Shown piece after piece: positions 1 to 7,115 of a stretch of 45,860 nucleotides of DNA (position 1 is the stretch's first letter; every line of letters starts with the position of its first letter). Below the pieces are notes generated by a model. The model was not told the DNA's origin and ran no database searches. It saw only the letters and a list, made by a program, of their open reading frames with translations. Source of the stretch: Bacteroides sp. Lineage in GTDB: Bacteria > Bacteroidota > Bacteroidia > Bacteroidales > Muribaculaceae. The stretch covers positions 1 to 45,860 of the forward strand of contig JAAVCG010000028.1 of assembly GCA_014802435.1 (NCBI GenBank), written 5' to 3'. A program made the translations under genes and the position numbers.

Positions 1-249
1 CATAAGCAGAATATCTCGCACATTGTGGAAGAAATTTCAAAAATTGAAAATCCCTCCATTCTTGTAGCCTATGGAAATTCTATTTCAAAAAAGAAATATC
101 TTCGCCTCTGCCTGAAAGACATCTTGAAAGAGTTGATTCAATTCAAGGGGGCTAAATTTATCCAACTTGGCGACTTGACCAATGAGGGTAATCCACGCCA
201 CCCCCTGATGGCTCGTGCCGATATCGAAATCAAAGAATACAAATTCTAA
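1..249 (+). CDS. DUF1643 family protein, C-terminal part (5' end outside window)
   Basis: The frame is open from base 1, so this is the 3' end of a longer gene; about 82 residues are visible. The ending (LGDLTNEGNPRHPL, about 13 residues before a short Lys/Glu-rich tail) matches the conserved C-terminal motif of DUF1643 proteins, in which an L-G-x-T/L-x-x-G-x-P-R-H-P-L stretch closes the domain. The function of DUF1643 is not established; members are frequent in mobile and accessory DNA. The coding sequence is AT-rich compared with the housekeeping genes further right. A GTG at 25 is only an internal codon, not a supported start. The family call is from motif recognition over a short fragment. 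Confidence 0.6.
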   Translation, partial: HKQNISHIVEEISKIENPSILVAYGNSISKKKYLRLCLKDILKELIQFKGAKFIQLGDLTNEGNPRHPLMARADIEIKEYKF

Positions 250-317
250 AAAGAAAAAATAAAATCCAATTGGTTATACCCTTTCTCAAATTGTAATAAA
301 TAGGTTGTAATTTTTAT

Positions 318-1151
318 ATGAATAATTTAAGATCAGTGCGAAAGAATCCCTTTATATGGTTGGGTATTATTGCAATCGCGATAATCATTTATTTTTTCGC
401 AGGGTTTATAGTAAAGACTGTCGTTAGTCTTCTAATCCTTTGTGGAGCGTATTGGATTAGCAAATTCACTGGCCCATATATGAAAAAACGTGCTTTGCGT
501 AATACTATAGATGATATGGTCACAAAAAGAACAAATTGGGATGGTACCTTGAAATCTGCTAATCAAATGTATGAGATTAATAAAGTGTTAGGGTATATTA
601 TGCCATATCTGTTCGCAGTTATTCTCATATTTAGTATATGGACTGCTAAACCGGATAAGGTTGAAAAGAACACACCAGAGACAATTGACTCGAATGAAGT
701 GATTGAACCGTCTGATGAAACCTATGAGTTGTCGAATGAAGTGATTGAACCGTCTGATGAGACCTATGAATTGTCGAATGAAGAAGTGCCCTTTAATGGT
801 GAAGAAAATGACCAAGAAATTAGCTCACAAAACTTTGTAGAAGGATTCCCGACTCCGGGATACATTTATACAAGGCTGCTGAATCCAGAGACTAGAGACC
901 AAGATGGTTTTTTTGCTAGTCTATTGGCAAATGAATTTACATATGTCGAATTGATGGAATATTCTAAGGACTCGATCGGGTCAATTTACTATGAACCAGG
1001 AACCACTCAGGATATAGTCTTTATTAATATTTATGAATATGATCAAAGAGAAAGATATACTTATATTCTTAATAGCTTTTTTAGTGATATTCCTAATATC
1101 AATGTAGATTATAGTGGTGATGGCGGGATAGTTGTCTCATATCAACATTAA
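318..1151 (+). CDS. Membrane protein of unknown function with tandem acidic repeat
   Basis: This 277-residue protein is not recognised. Visible parts: a hydrophobic segment at about residues 12-42 (one long or two short membrane spans), a basic cytoplasmic-looking stretch, a second span at about 94-110, then an acidic linker made of two identical 14-residue repeats (SNEVIEPSDETYEL) and the start of a third, and a C-terminal domain of about 120 residues rich in Tyr, Phe and acidic residues. The N-terminal positive charges favour the N-terminus inside. Base composition is AT-rich like the fragment upstream, and unlike the GC-rich core genes, which suggests acquired DNA. The ATG at 318 is the first in frame and no Shine-Dalgarno is seen, as usual in Bacteroidetes. 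It converges on the ATPase remnant at 1198-1494. Confidence 0.65.
   Translation: MNNLRSVRKNPFIWLGIIAIAIIIYFFAGFIVKTVVSLLILCGAYWISKFTGPYMKKRALRNTIDDMVTKRTNWDGTLKSANQMYEINKVLGYIMPYLFAVILIFSIWTAKPDKVEKNTPETIDSNEVIEPSDETYELSNEVIEPSDETYELSNEEVPFNGEENDQEISSQNFVEGFPTPGYIYTRLLNPETRDQDGFFASLLANEFTYVELMEYSKDSIGSIYYEPGTTQDIVFINIYEYDQRERYTYILNSFFSDIPNINVDYSGDGGIVVSYQH
690..773 (+). repeat. Two tandem 42-bp coding repeats
   Basis: Bases 690-731 and 732-773 differ at only two third-codon positions and each encode the same 14 residues (SNEVIEPSDETYEL). A third, truncated copy begins at 774. This is an in-frame tandem duplication in the acidic linker of the membrane protein. Confidence 0.9.
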
Positions 1152-1197
1152 TGTGAGATTTGAAGAGTAAAGATATGTTTATAATGTGAGATTATTA

Positions 1198-1503
1198 TCA
1201 ATCGGTGGCCACCAAATTATTATATCTCGCGAAAATTGAGAACAGAGCGATGGATTCGCCATCGAAGATTATGGTTGAGGACGGCACATTACTGAGGGTT
1301 CGCTTGAGGAAATTGATATTATCGTATGCTTCGAGACGGACCGTTTTTCCGGATTTTATTTCATAGAGAGGCAGACCTCCACCTTCTAACATAAGAGCAA
1401 CCACCTCAATTCCGGATTTCTCCCCATAAAAATATAGATTCGGATCCTTAGCTTTGTTAAATCGGCTTTTCAGCAACTCTTCCCCTAACAGCAATCCGCC
1501 GGG
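1198..1503 (-). pseudogene. C-terminal remnant of a DUF4143-type AAA ATPase
   Basis: About 100 codons on the minus strand resemble the C-terminus of the common Bacteroidetes ATP-binding proteins with DUF4143. A start of the type EELLKSRFNKAK is followed by LYFYGEKSGIEV, then an EIKSGKT motif and a short closing strand. In intact relatives (about 380-430 residues) this follows an N-terminal P-loop AAA domain, which is absent here: the frame closes at a stop at 1504-1506 and RAYT-flanking sequence follows. The only start is a TTG at 1494. I read it as a gene truncated by insertion or deletion at its left-hand junction with the transposase region; it is unlikely to make a functional ATPase. Confidence 0.6.
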
Positions 1504-1540
1504 TCATCATAGCGCGCAAGCGCCACTTAACACACGCGAA

Positions 1541-1562
1541 GCCGCTCCCGCGGCCCTTTTTA
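1541..1562 (+). terminator. Possible hairpin with T-run downstream of the RAYT
   Basis: GCCGC, loop TCCC, GCGGC, followed by CCTTTTT. It has the form of a small rho-independent terminator on the plus strand, but no plus-strand gene ends close by. It may instead be part of the transposase element's end. Confidence 0.3.
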
Positions 1563-1580
1563 TACGGTTGGCGGCGGGAC

Positions 1581-2501
1581 TCAGATTTCGCGGACATTGA
1601 GAGCGATCGATTCGGCCGCGGAGTTAAGCCGCAGAAAAGATTCGCGACCGGCAGGAATGGCAGTCATTGGCGCAAGAATTAAAAGGCGTCCCTGTGAGCA
1701 AAGTTCAAAATCGTGAGCTGTAGGTTTCTCTCGTTCGCTGAATGGAGCAATTGACAGAAGGATAATCTTACCGTTGACAGCTTCACACTCCCTCCTGACA
1801 GCTTTTTCGGACGGAGAGATAAACGGAGAGACAAGAACTCCGCCATTTTCAGCCAAGTGTTTCCAATGCCGACATTTAGTCTCAAGGAGTTGTTCGGAGT
1901 CAGAACGATGGATAACTACAGCAGACTTAAACGGATTATCAAGCAGTTGGTGATTGCCATAAGCCTGCCATAGGGCCCCGACGAGTTCAATATTGTTGAG
2001 CCTCTGAAAAAAATCCGGATTAATTCTTCTGACCAAAAGCCTATATGGATTCTGTCGGATATATTCACATATTGTGTTTAGTTTCTGATTTCGGCGTAAT
2101 ATACGGTCATAAAAGTCTTTCTCAAATATGGGCCCGGGAATTGATAATTGTTCCTTTGTCAACTGCCCACACTTTACTTTCATCATCCCGATGTAGCTGC
2201 CTAAAGCCTTGGGCAATTGTCCTTGTACAAAAATAGCGAAATGAATATGATCCGGCATTATAACATATTGCAACACTCGTAACAATTGGCATAAATTTGG
2301 AAAATTCCGGATTTGTTCCTCTATAATTCTTCCAATAGGTGTTCGCTCAACAACAGGCTGCTCGGGAATGCCTGTAATACGTGAAAATACAGGGATGTCC
2401 GGTGATTTATTTATCGTTATATGGTAGATACACCGGCTTTTGTAGTCATGGAAGTAATCGCGAGCCATATTGGGCTGGTTTGAAGTATTTTGTGGTCGCA
2501 T
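1581..2501 (-). CDS. REP-associated tyrosine transposase (RAYT, Y1_Tnp) with extra C-terminal domain
   Basis: This is a 306-residue single-strand DNA transposase of the IS200-like Y1 (HUH) family. Residues 12-160 form the Y1 domain: the metal-binding HUH motif is in MPDHIHF (H85, H87) and the catalytic tyrosine is in CEYIRQNP (Y147). RAYTs are about 150-200 residues; here another ~110 residues follow, including LVSPFISPSEK and a GxLLILAP-type end, which look like a Rossmann-type fold related to DprA/SLOG proteins (inference from pattern). No tandem IS ends are obvious, and RAYTs usually act in trans on REP palindromes. The first ATG (2501) lies inside a palindrome; an ATG at 2468 is an alternative start. 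It sits just downstream of the tRNA-Ser and its terminator. Many REP-like palindromes are present in the same window. Confidence 0.85.
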   Translation of the reverse strand: MRPQNTSNQPNMARDYFHDYKSRCIYHITINKSPDIPVFSRITGIPEQPVVERTPIGRIIEEQIRNFPNLCQLLRVLQYVIMPDHIHFAIFVQGQLPKALGSYIGMMKVKCGQLTKEQLSIPGPIFEKDFYDRILRRNQKLNTICEYIRQNPYRLLVRRINPDFFQRLNNIELVGALWQAYGNHQLLDNPFKSAVVIHRSDSEQLLETKCRHWKHLAENGGVLVSPFISPSEKAVRRECEAVNGKIILLSIAPFSEREKPTAHDFELCSQGRLLILAPMTAIPAGRESFLRLNSAAESIALNVREI

Positions 2502-2551
2502 GCGACCGGCGCAAAAGACACATTTGTTAGCGGTGGAGTTCGCTTGCGAAC
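2494..2551. repeat. Two short palindromes flanking the RAYT start
   Basis: GGTCGCATGCGACC (2494-2507) is a perfect palindrome containing the RAYT start codon. GTTCGCTTGCGAAC (2538-2551) is a 6-bp stem with a TT loop. On the far side of the gene, 1512-1523 reads GCGCGCAAGCGC, so CGCTTGCG and its complement CGCAAGCG-like sequence bracket the gene. They could be RAYT-recognised REP ends. Confidence 0.5.
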
Positions 2552-2576
2552 AAAAAAATCCCGCAGTGCGGGATTC
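2552..2576 (-). terminator. Terminator of tRNA-Ser
   Basis: On the minus strand an 8-bp stem (AATCCCGC / GCGGGATT, 3-nt loop) is followed by a run of seven T. It lies 7 nt past the tRNA 3' end, an ideal intrinsic terminator. Confidence 0.85.
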
Positions 2577-2582
2577 TATCAG

Positions 2583-2670
2583 CGGAGTGAGGGGGATTCG
2601 AACCCCCGATACCCTTTTGGGGTATACACGCTTTCCAGGCGTGCCTCTTCAACCACTCGAGCACCACTCC
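2583..2670 (-). tRNA. tRNA-Ser (anticodon GGA)
   Basis: This is an 88-nt class II tRNA read on the minus strand. The acceptor stem GGAGTGG pairs with TCACTCC (one G-U). The anticodon stem is CACGC/GCGTG with loop CTGGAAA (anticodon GGA). There is a long variable arm (TATACCC/GGGTAT) and a T-arm with GGTTCGAATCC. The discriminator base is G, as expected for serine, and the 3' CCA is not encoded. The 3' end points towards the accessory region 1-2501. Confidence 0.97.
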
Positions 2671-2691
2671 TTGGGCGGCGGTTTGCGACTG

Positions 2692-2699
2692 CAAAGTTA
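2692..2699 (-). promoter_or_regulatory. -7 box of the tRNA-Ser promoter
   Basis: On the minus strand TAACTTTG matches the Bacteroidetes -7 consensus TAnnTTTG and ends 21 nt before the tRNA. No clear -33 TTG is seen at the usual distance. Confidence 0.6.
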
Positions 2700-2785
2700 G
2701 CTGTTTTTTTTGGAGTTTTGGCAGTTTTTGGCGTTAATATTTGTTAATGGCACACTTTTTGCAACTTTATTGACCGATTTTTCGT

Positions 2786-2793
2786 TAACTTTG
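2786..2793 (+). promoter_or_regulatory. -7 box of the rsfS-ftsH operon
   Basis: TAACTTTG matches TAnnTTTG perfectly, 29 nt before the rsfS start. TTGs upstream (2759-2761 and 2770-2772) are not at the ideal spacing, so the -33 element is uncertain. Confidence 0.6.
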
Positions 2794-2822
2794 CAGATAA
2801 TTTTAACTAATTTATTTTTGAT

Positions 2823-3176
2823 TTGGAAAAAGATCTTAACCAACTGATTATAGAGGGCATCCAGGAGCGAAAGGGTCGCGGGATTGTCCATATCGATTTA
2901 AAGGATGTCGCTGATAGCGCCGCCGCTGACTTCTTCGTCTGCGAGGGCACGTCTGCAACTCATGTAGCCTCCATCGCTGACTCCGTGCGCGACTATCTAC
3001 TTGAAAATGGTCGCATTAAGCCTTATAACTATGATGGCTACGAAACCTCCCGATGGATTGTCCTTGACTATGGCTCGGCCCTGGTCCATATCTTCGTCCC
3101 CGAGGAGCGCCAGCGCTACAACCTCGAGGAGCTCTGGAGCGACGGCAAAATAACCGAAATCCCTGACCTGGACTGA
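2823..3176 (+). CDS. rsfS: Ribosome silencing factor RsfS (Iojap/YbeB family)
   Basis: This 117-residue protein binds ribosomal protein uL14 on the 50S subunit and blocks subunit joining when nutrients run low. The family pattern is clear: an N-terminal helix (LNQLIIEGIQERKG), the core DLKDVADSAAADFFVCEG, the SRWIVLDYGSALVHIFVPEER block, then YNLEELW. Length is normal. The start is a TTG at 2823; the frame is closed by a TAA at 2808-2810 and no ATG lies between, so TTG (or an even rarer ATT) must be used. ftsH begins 4 nt after the stop, so the two are surely co-transcribed, an arrangement common in Bacteroidales. Confidence 0.93.
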   Translation: MEKDLNQLIIEGIQERKGRGIVHIDLKDVADSAAADFFVCEGTSATHVASIADSVRDYLLENGRIKPYNYDGYETSRWIVLDYGSALVHIFVPEERQRYNLEELWSDGKITEIPDLD

Positions 3177-3180
3177 ACCT

Positions 3181-5199
3181 ATGGCTTTATTCGACTTTAA
3201 GAACAAAAATGAGGGAAAAAAGCCCTCGGCCGGCGGACCAAAGTTCCGCTTCAACCTCATGTGGATGTATGTCATCATCGCCACATTCCTTTTCTCCATT
3301 TATTATTTTGACAACAACAGCCTCGTCAAGCCGCTTGACACCATTGACCAGTTCGAGGAACTGGTAAAGTCCGGCGGAGTCGAGAAAATCACCATCTACC
3401 GCAACAAAAAAGAGGCCGAAGGGCAGCTCAGCAAGAGCGCCACTCAGGAGGTCTTCACGCCTCAGGAGCTCCAGGGCGCGCCTGAATCCGAGGGAAAAGT
3501 TGAGGTGAAATATGGTGATACCCAGAGCTTTGAAAAGAAAATCGAAGCCTGGAAACAGGAAGGCTGGTTCAAGGGCGCCGTAAGTTATGAGGACGCCAAG
3601 GATTACTCCAACCTCTTCTGGACCTTCGGACCGATTTTGCTCCTCGTCGCATTATGGTTCTTCATGTTCCGCCGAATGGGCCGCGGAGGCGACGGCGGCG
3701 TCTTCTCCGTTGGAAAAAGCAAGGCCCAGATGTTTGACAAAAACTCTGATAACCGGGTGACTTTCAAGGATGTAGCCGGACTCAACGAGGCCAAGACCGA
3801 GATTGAGGAGATTGTTGAATTCCTCAAGAATCCGAGCCGCTATACTGACCTTGGTGGCAAAATCCCCAAGGGCGCACTCCTCGTCGGCCCTCCCGGAACC
3901 GGTAAAACCATGCTCGCCAAGGCCGTAGCCGGCGAGGCCAACGTCCCGTTCTTCTCAATGAGCGGTTCTGACTTCGTCGAAATGTTTGTCGGAGTCGGCG
4001 CAAGCCGTGTCCGCGACCTCTTCCGCCAGGCTAAGGAAAAAGCCCCCTGCATCGTCTTTATCGACGAGATTGACGCCGTCGGCCGGGCACGTGGCAAAAA
4101 CGCAAACATGGGAAGCAACGACGAACGCGAAAACACTCTCAATCAGCTCCTTACCGAGATGGACGGATTCGGCTCAAACAGCGGAGTAATCATCCTCGCC
4201 GCGACTAACCGCGCCGACATTCTCGACAAGGCCCTCCTGCGAGCCGGACGTTTTGACCGCCAAATCTACGTCGACCTCCCCGACCTCAATGACCGCGTAG
4301 CCATCTTCAACGTCCATTTGCGCAACAAAAAGATTGCCGAAGGGCTTGACGTCGACCTCCTCGCCCGCCAGACCCCCGGATTCTCCGGCGCCGACATTGC
4401 CAATGTCTGCAACGAAGCCGCACTCATTGCCGCACGCAATAACAAAAAAGCAATCGACAAACAAGACTTCATCGACGCCGTCGACCGCATTATCGGTGGC
4501 CTCGAAAAGAAATCCAAAGTGCTGACTGATAGCGAAAAGAAAGCAATCGCAATCCATGAAGCCGGCCACGCAACAATCTCCTGGCACCTGCAATACGCCA
4601 ACCCCCTCATCAAAGTAACCATCGTCCCGCGCGGAAAAGCCTTAGGCGCCGCATGGTATCTCCCCGAAGAACGACAAATTGTACCCTCCCAGGCCATCCT
4701 TGACGAAATCTGCGCCACCCTCGGCGGTCGTGCAGCCGAAGAACTCTTCCTTGGACACATCTCCACCGGAGCCGCCAACGACCTCGAAAAAGTAACCAAG
4801 CAAGCCTACGCCATGGTCGTTTACTACGGCATGAGCGCCGACATCCCCAACATAAGTTACTATGACTCAACCGGTCAGAGCTATGGCTTCACAAAGCCCT
4901 ACAGCGAAGAACGAGCCAAGAAAATCGACGAAGAAGTCTCCCGAATCATCGCCGAACAATATGACCGCGCCAAGGAAATCCTACGCACTTATGCCGAAGG
5001 ACACGGCAAATTAGCCAACGTCCTGCTGACACGCGAAGTCATCTTCACCGCCGACGTCGAAGAAATCTTCGGACCACGCCAATGGGCATCGCGCACTGAC
5101 GAAATCCTCTCGTCCAAAACCGCATCGTCCGAACCTACTCCCCCGCCATTCACTGACCATTCATCCGATCAACCAGAAGAAGAAAAACAAAATGATTAA
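3181..5199 (+). CDS. ftsH: ATP-dependent zinc metalloprotease FtsH
   Basis: This 672-residue inner-membrane AAA+ protease degrades misfolded membrane proteins and selected regulators as a hexamer. The order is: first membrane span at about residues 24-42, periplasmic domain, second span at about 142-160, AAA domain with Walker A GPPGTGKT (236-243), Walker B IVFIDEID (291-298) and the RAGRFDR arginine-finger region, then the peptidase domain with zinc site HEAGH (459-463). The C-terminus is a polar tail rich in Pro, Glu and Ser. All catalytic motifs are intact. It lies 4 nt after rsfS and overlaps the next gene by 8 nt. In other Bacteroidales ftsH is often followed by cdsA; here a different gene is coupled to it. 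Confidence 0.98.
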   Translation: MALFDFKNKNEGKKPSAGGPKFRFNLMWMYVIIATFLFSIYYFDNNSLVKPLDTIDQFEELVKSGGVEKITIYRNKKEAEGQLSKSATQEVFTPQELQGAPESEGKVEVKYGDTQSFEKKIEAWKQEGWFKGAVSYEDAKDYSNLFWTFGPILLLVALWFFMFRRMGRGGDGGVFSVGKSKAQMFDKNSDNRVTFKDVAGLNEAKTEIEEIVEFLKNPSRYTDLGGKIPKGALLVGPPGTGKTMLAKAVAGEANVPFFSMSGSDFVEMFVGVGASRVRDLFRQAKEKAPCIVFIDEIDAVGRARGKNANMGSNDERENTLNQLLTEMDGFGSNSGVIILAATNRADILDKALLRAGRFDRQIYVDLPDLNDRVAIFNVHLRNKKIAEGLDVDLLARQTPGFSGADIANVCNEAALIAARNNKKAIDKQDFIDAVDRIIGGLEKKSKVLTDSEKKAIAIHEAGHATISWHLQYANPLIKVTIVPRGKALGAAWYLPEERQIVPSQAILDEICATLGGRAAEELFLGHISTGAANDLEKVTKQAYAMVVYYGMSADIPNISYYDSTGQSYGFTKPYSEERAKKIDEEVSRIIAEQYDRAKEILRTYAEGHGKLANVLLTREVIFTADVEEIFGPRQWASRTDEILSSKTASSEPTPPPFTDHSSDQPEEEKQND

Positions 5200-6010
5200 A
5201 CGCCTGATTCTCCTCGCGTTAACCGCACTAACTATCCGCCCTCTTATGGCACAACAAAAAATCACTCAAACCGCCGGACGCGATGCCCTCGGCGAATTTG
5301 CCCCCGAGTTTGCCCACCTCAACGATGATATTCTCTTCGGCGAAGTCTGGAGCCGGAACGACCTCCTATCCCTCCGTGACCGCAGCCTCGTAACCATCAC
5401 ATCGCTCATCTCTCAAGGAATCACTGACTCATCCCTTACCTATCACCTCCAGGAAGCCAAGAAAAACGGAATCACCCGAACTGAAATATCCGAAATCATA
5501 ACCCACATAGCCTTCTATGCCGGATGGCCTAAAGCATGGGCCGCTTTCCGACTCGCAAAAGACGTCTGGGCCGACGACTCCACCGCCGACGACCCCAAAG
5601 CCCAATTCCAACGTCAGATGATTTTCCCCATCGGCGAACCTAACGACGCCTACGCTCAATACTTCATCGGACAAAGCTACCTCGCTCAAATCTCCTCAGA
5701 CCAAATCCCCTTTGCTAACGTAACATTTGAACCCGGATGCCGCAACAACTGGCACATACACAAAGCCGAAAACGGCGGCGGACAAATGCTCGTCGGAGTA
5801 GCCGGCAGAGGATGGTACCAAGAAGAAGGGAAACCCGCCGTTGAAATCCTCCCCGGAACCGTAATCCATATCCCCGCCAACGTAAAACACTGGCACGGAG
5901 CCGCCGCCGACTCCTGGTTCGCCCACTTAGCCTTCGCAGTCCCCGGCGAAAAATCCGAAAACATCTGGCTCGAACCCGTCACCGACGCCCACTACTCCAC
6001 CCTAAAATAA
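5192..6010 (+). CDS. Exported carboxymuconolactone decarboxylase-like / cupin protein
   Basis: This is a 272-residue two-domain protein. A signal peptide covers residues 1-20 (cut after LMA), so it should act in the periplasm. Residues ~30-130 form a carboxymuconolactone decarboxylase (CMD/AhpD-fold) domain without an obvious CxxC pair. Residues ~170-255 form a cupin with metal ligands HIH (H188, H190) and HWH (H233, H235). Members are annotated by domain only; a small-molecule oxidoreductase or decarboxylase role is inferred and no substrate is known. The ATG overlaps the end of ftsH by 8 nt, so translation is probably coupled. No terminator is seen after it; the repeat region starts about 40 nt downstream. 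Confidence 0.88.
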   Translation: MIKRLILLALTALTIRPLMAQQKITQTAGRDALGEFAPEFAHLNDDILFGEVWSRNDLLSLRDRSLVTITSLISQGITDSSLTYHLQEAKKNGITRTEISEIITHIAFYAGWPKAWAAFRLAKDVWADDSTADDPKAQFQRQMIFPIGEPNDAYAQYFIGQSYLAQISSDQIPFANVTFEPGCRNNWHIHKAENGGGQMLVGVAGRGWYQEEGKPAVEILPGTVIHIPANVKHWHGAAADSWFAHLAFAVPGEKSENIWLEPVTDAHYSTLK

Positions 6011-6047
6011 CCCCCCAAAAAAGACACCCCTAATTCAGCAAAAACCA
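6011..6047. other. Start of the repeat-rich intergenic stretch 6011-6437
   Basis: The 427-bp interval between the cupin gene and the small secreted protein contains no credible gene. It holds a composite palindrome (6048-6118) and a MITE-like element (6164-6354), listed separately. The rest (6355-6437) shows only short GC-rich inverted stretches. Confidence 0.7.
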
Positions 6048-6118
6048 CCGGGCACCGTGGGCGCGAACGCCACGATGCCCGGTCAACCAACCTATGGAAA
6101 GGCGGATTCCAATCCGCC
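6048..6118. repeat. Composite REP element (hairpin III plus REP I)
   Basis: 6048-6082 folds as an imperfect hairpin with outer arms CCGGGCA / TGCCCGG. After 10 nt comes CCTATGGAAA and the REP I core GGCGGATTCCAATCCGCC (6101-6118), here with one change that lengthens the stem. The same order of modules recurs at 7061-7114. Confidence 0.75.
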
Positions 6119-6163
6119 GCCACAGAGCTGGGTGGAAATACAGACGACAGGACGCAAATTGAT

Positions 6164-6354
6164 TTGTAATCAATGATATATGCACATTCCGGTAGGGACG
6201 CGACATGTCGCGTCCGCGGATGATAAGTCGTTTGTCACCATTGTAAGACAGCGGGTAGACAGACCCCGATAGCCTGGATATGAATATCCTATAGACAGCA
6301 GGACGCGACATGTCGCGTCCCTACCAGTGCGTACATATCGAATTGATTTTACAA
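6164..6354. mobile_element. MITE-like 191-bp inverted-repeat element
   Basis: Both ends carry the same sequence in opposite orientation: TTGTAA, then TCAAT-GATAT-type sequence, GCAC, GGTAGGGACGCGACATGTCGCGTCC (described by parts). The innermost part of each arm is the perfect 20-bp palindrome GGACGCGACATGTCGCGTCC at 6196-6215 and 6301-6320. The outer parts match with a few indels. No ORF lies inside. This is the architecture of a REPIN or MITE that a transposase moves in trans. Confidence 0.7.
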
Positions 6355-6437
6355 GGCTTGTGCGGTTTTAGCTCATCACCCCCACGGGCGCCGGACCCGC
6401 AACCCGGCTCACCATCCCCGTTTACGCGCTCGCCGGA

Positions 6438-6839
6438 CTATCTGATAACAGAAATCCCGGCGAAATCATCATAAATCGTCAATACGATAATTTCGCCTTC
6501 CTTAGCGTAAATTTCAACGGTCATTCCATCATCTTTAACCTCCTGAATCAAAGGAATTTTCTCCTTCTTGATGGCCTTCTTAGCCGCTTTGACGAACTTC
6601 TTCACGTCTTTCTCCTCCCCGCAAGACGCCGCCTCCAATGAGGTCATCTCGCTGATGTACTTCTCCGGCGATATGGGCTTAATGGAAATCATCACTCCCT
6701 CAGCAACCCCAAAAGGAAGCTGGTCTGCCGCAGTGTAGACATACTGATACTTTTCAAAACCCTTCAGAATCTGACCGGAGGCCGACACGACTGCCAACAT
6801 AAGCAATCCAACAACGAATAAAATACGGTTACGTAGCAT
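6438..6839 (-). CDS. Small secreted protein, DUF4252-like
   Basis: This 133-residue protein has an N-terminal signal peptide (about 1-22, hydrophobic LFVVGLLMLAVVSA). The mature part has a middle helix-rich stretch with several Lys-Lys pairs and a C-terminal EVKDDGMTVEIYAKEG followed by two short strands. This resembles the end of DUF4252 proteins (MxVKDDGExVxIYxK), a Bacteroidetes family of unknown function, but the similarity is only by eye. It is flanked on both sides by palindromic repeats and appears monocistronic. On the minus strand a near-consensus -7 box (TAACTTTA, 6877-6870) lies about 30 nt upstream of the ATG. Confidence 0.75.
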   Translation of the reverse strand: MLRNRILFVVGLLMLAVVSASGQILKGFEKYQYVYTAADQLPFGVAEGVMISIKPISPEKYISEMTSLEAASCGEEKDVKKFVKAAKKAIKKEKIPLIQEVKDDGMTVEIYAKEGEIIVLTIYDDFAGISVIR

Positions 6840-6916
6840 AATGTAAAATAGTTAGAGATTATTTGGCCGTAAAGTTACGCATTTATTTCCGAAAAAAAAT
6901 TTTTTCACGAAAAAAA

Positions 6917-7052
6917 CTATGGAAAGGCGGATTCCGATCCGCCGCCACCTCTAATTGACCACAGTAACTATCAAAACCACTGGAAGACAAGAAAATATCC
7001 GCAAAAAGGTCACACCCCCGCAGGCGGCGGATCGGAATCCGCCTTTCCATAG
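6917..7052. repeat. REPIN-like element with perfect 30-bp inverted ends
   Basis: The left arm at 6917-6946 begins CTATGGAAAGGCGG; the right arm at 7023-7052 is its exact reverse complement over 30 bp. Each arm contains the REP I hairpin GGCGGATTCCGATCCGCC (7-bp stem, TCCG loop; 6926-6943, inverted at 7026-7043). The 76-bp centre has no gene. Total length is 136 bp. Confidence 0.88.
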
Positions 7053-7060
7053 GGTTGACG

Positions 7061-7114
7061 CTCCATCGTGGCGTGGGCGCCACGATGCCCGGTCAGATGA
7101 GCCTATGGAAAGGC
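7061..7114. repeat. Composite REP element truncated at the nadK stop codon
   Basis: A hairpin (CATCGTGGCG / CGCCACGATG, 7064-7088) is followed by CCCGGTCA and CCTATGGAAAGGC, the same order as at 6048-6112. The REP I core breaks off after GGC, directly before the nadK stop codon (7116-7118 on the plus strand). Confidence 0.7.
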
Positions 7115-7115
7115 A

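Noticed and set aside
1149-1193. Short direct repeat ATGTGAGATT downstream of the membrane protein gene
   Set aside because: Two 10-bp copies in AT-rich DNA with no promoter or hairpin context; likely chance.
2470-2747. Two plus-strand frames over tRNA-Ser
   Set aside because: They run through a tRNA gene and its terminator on the opposite strand.
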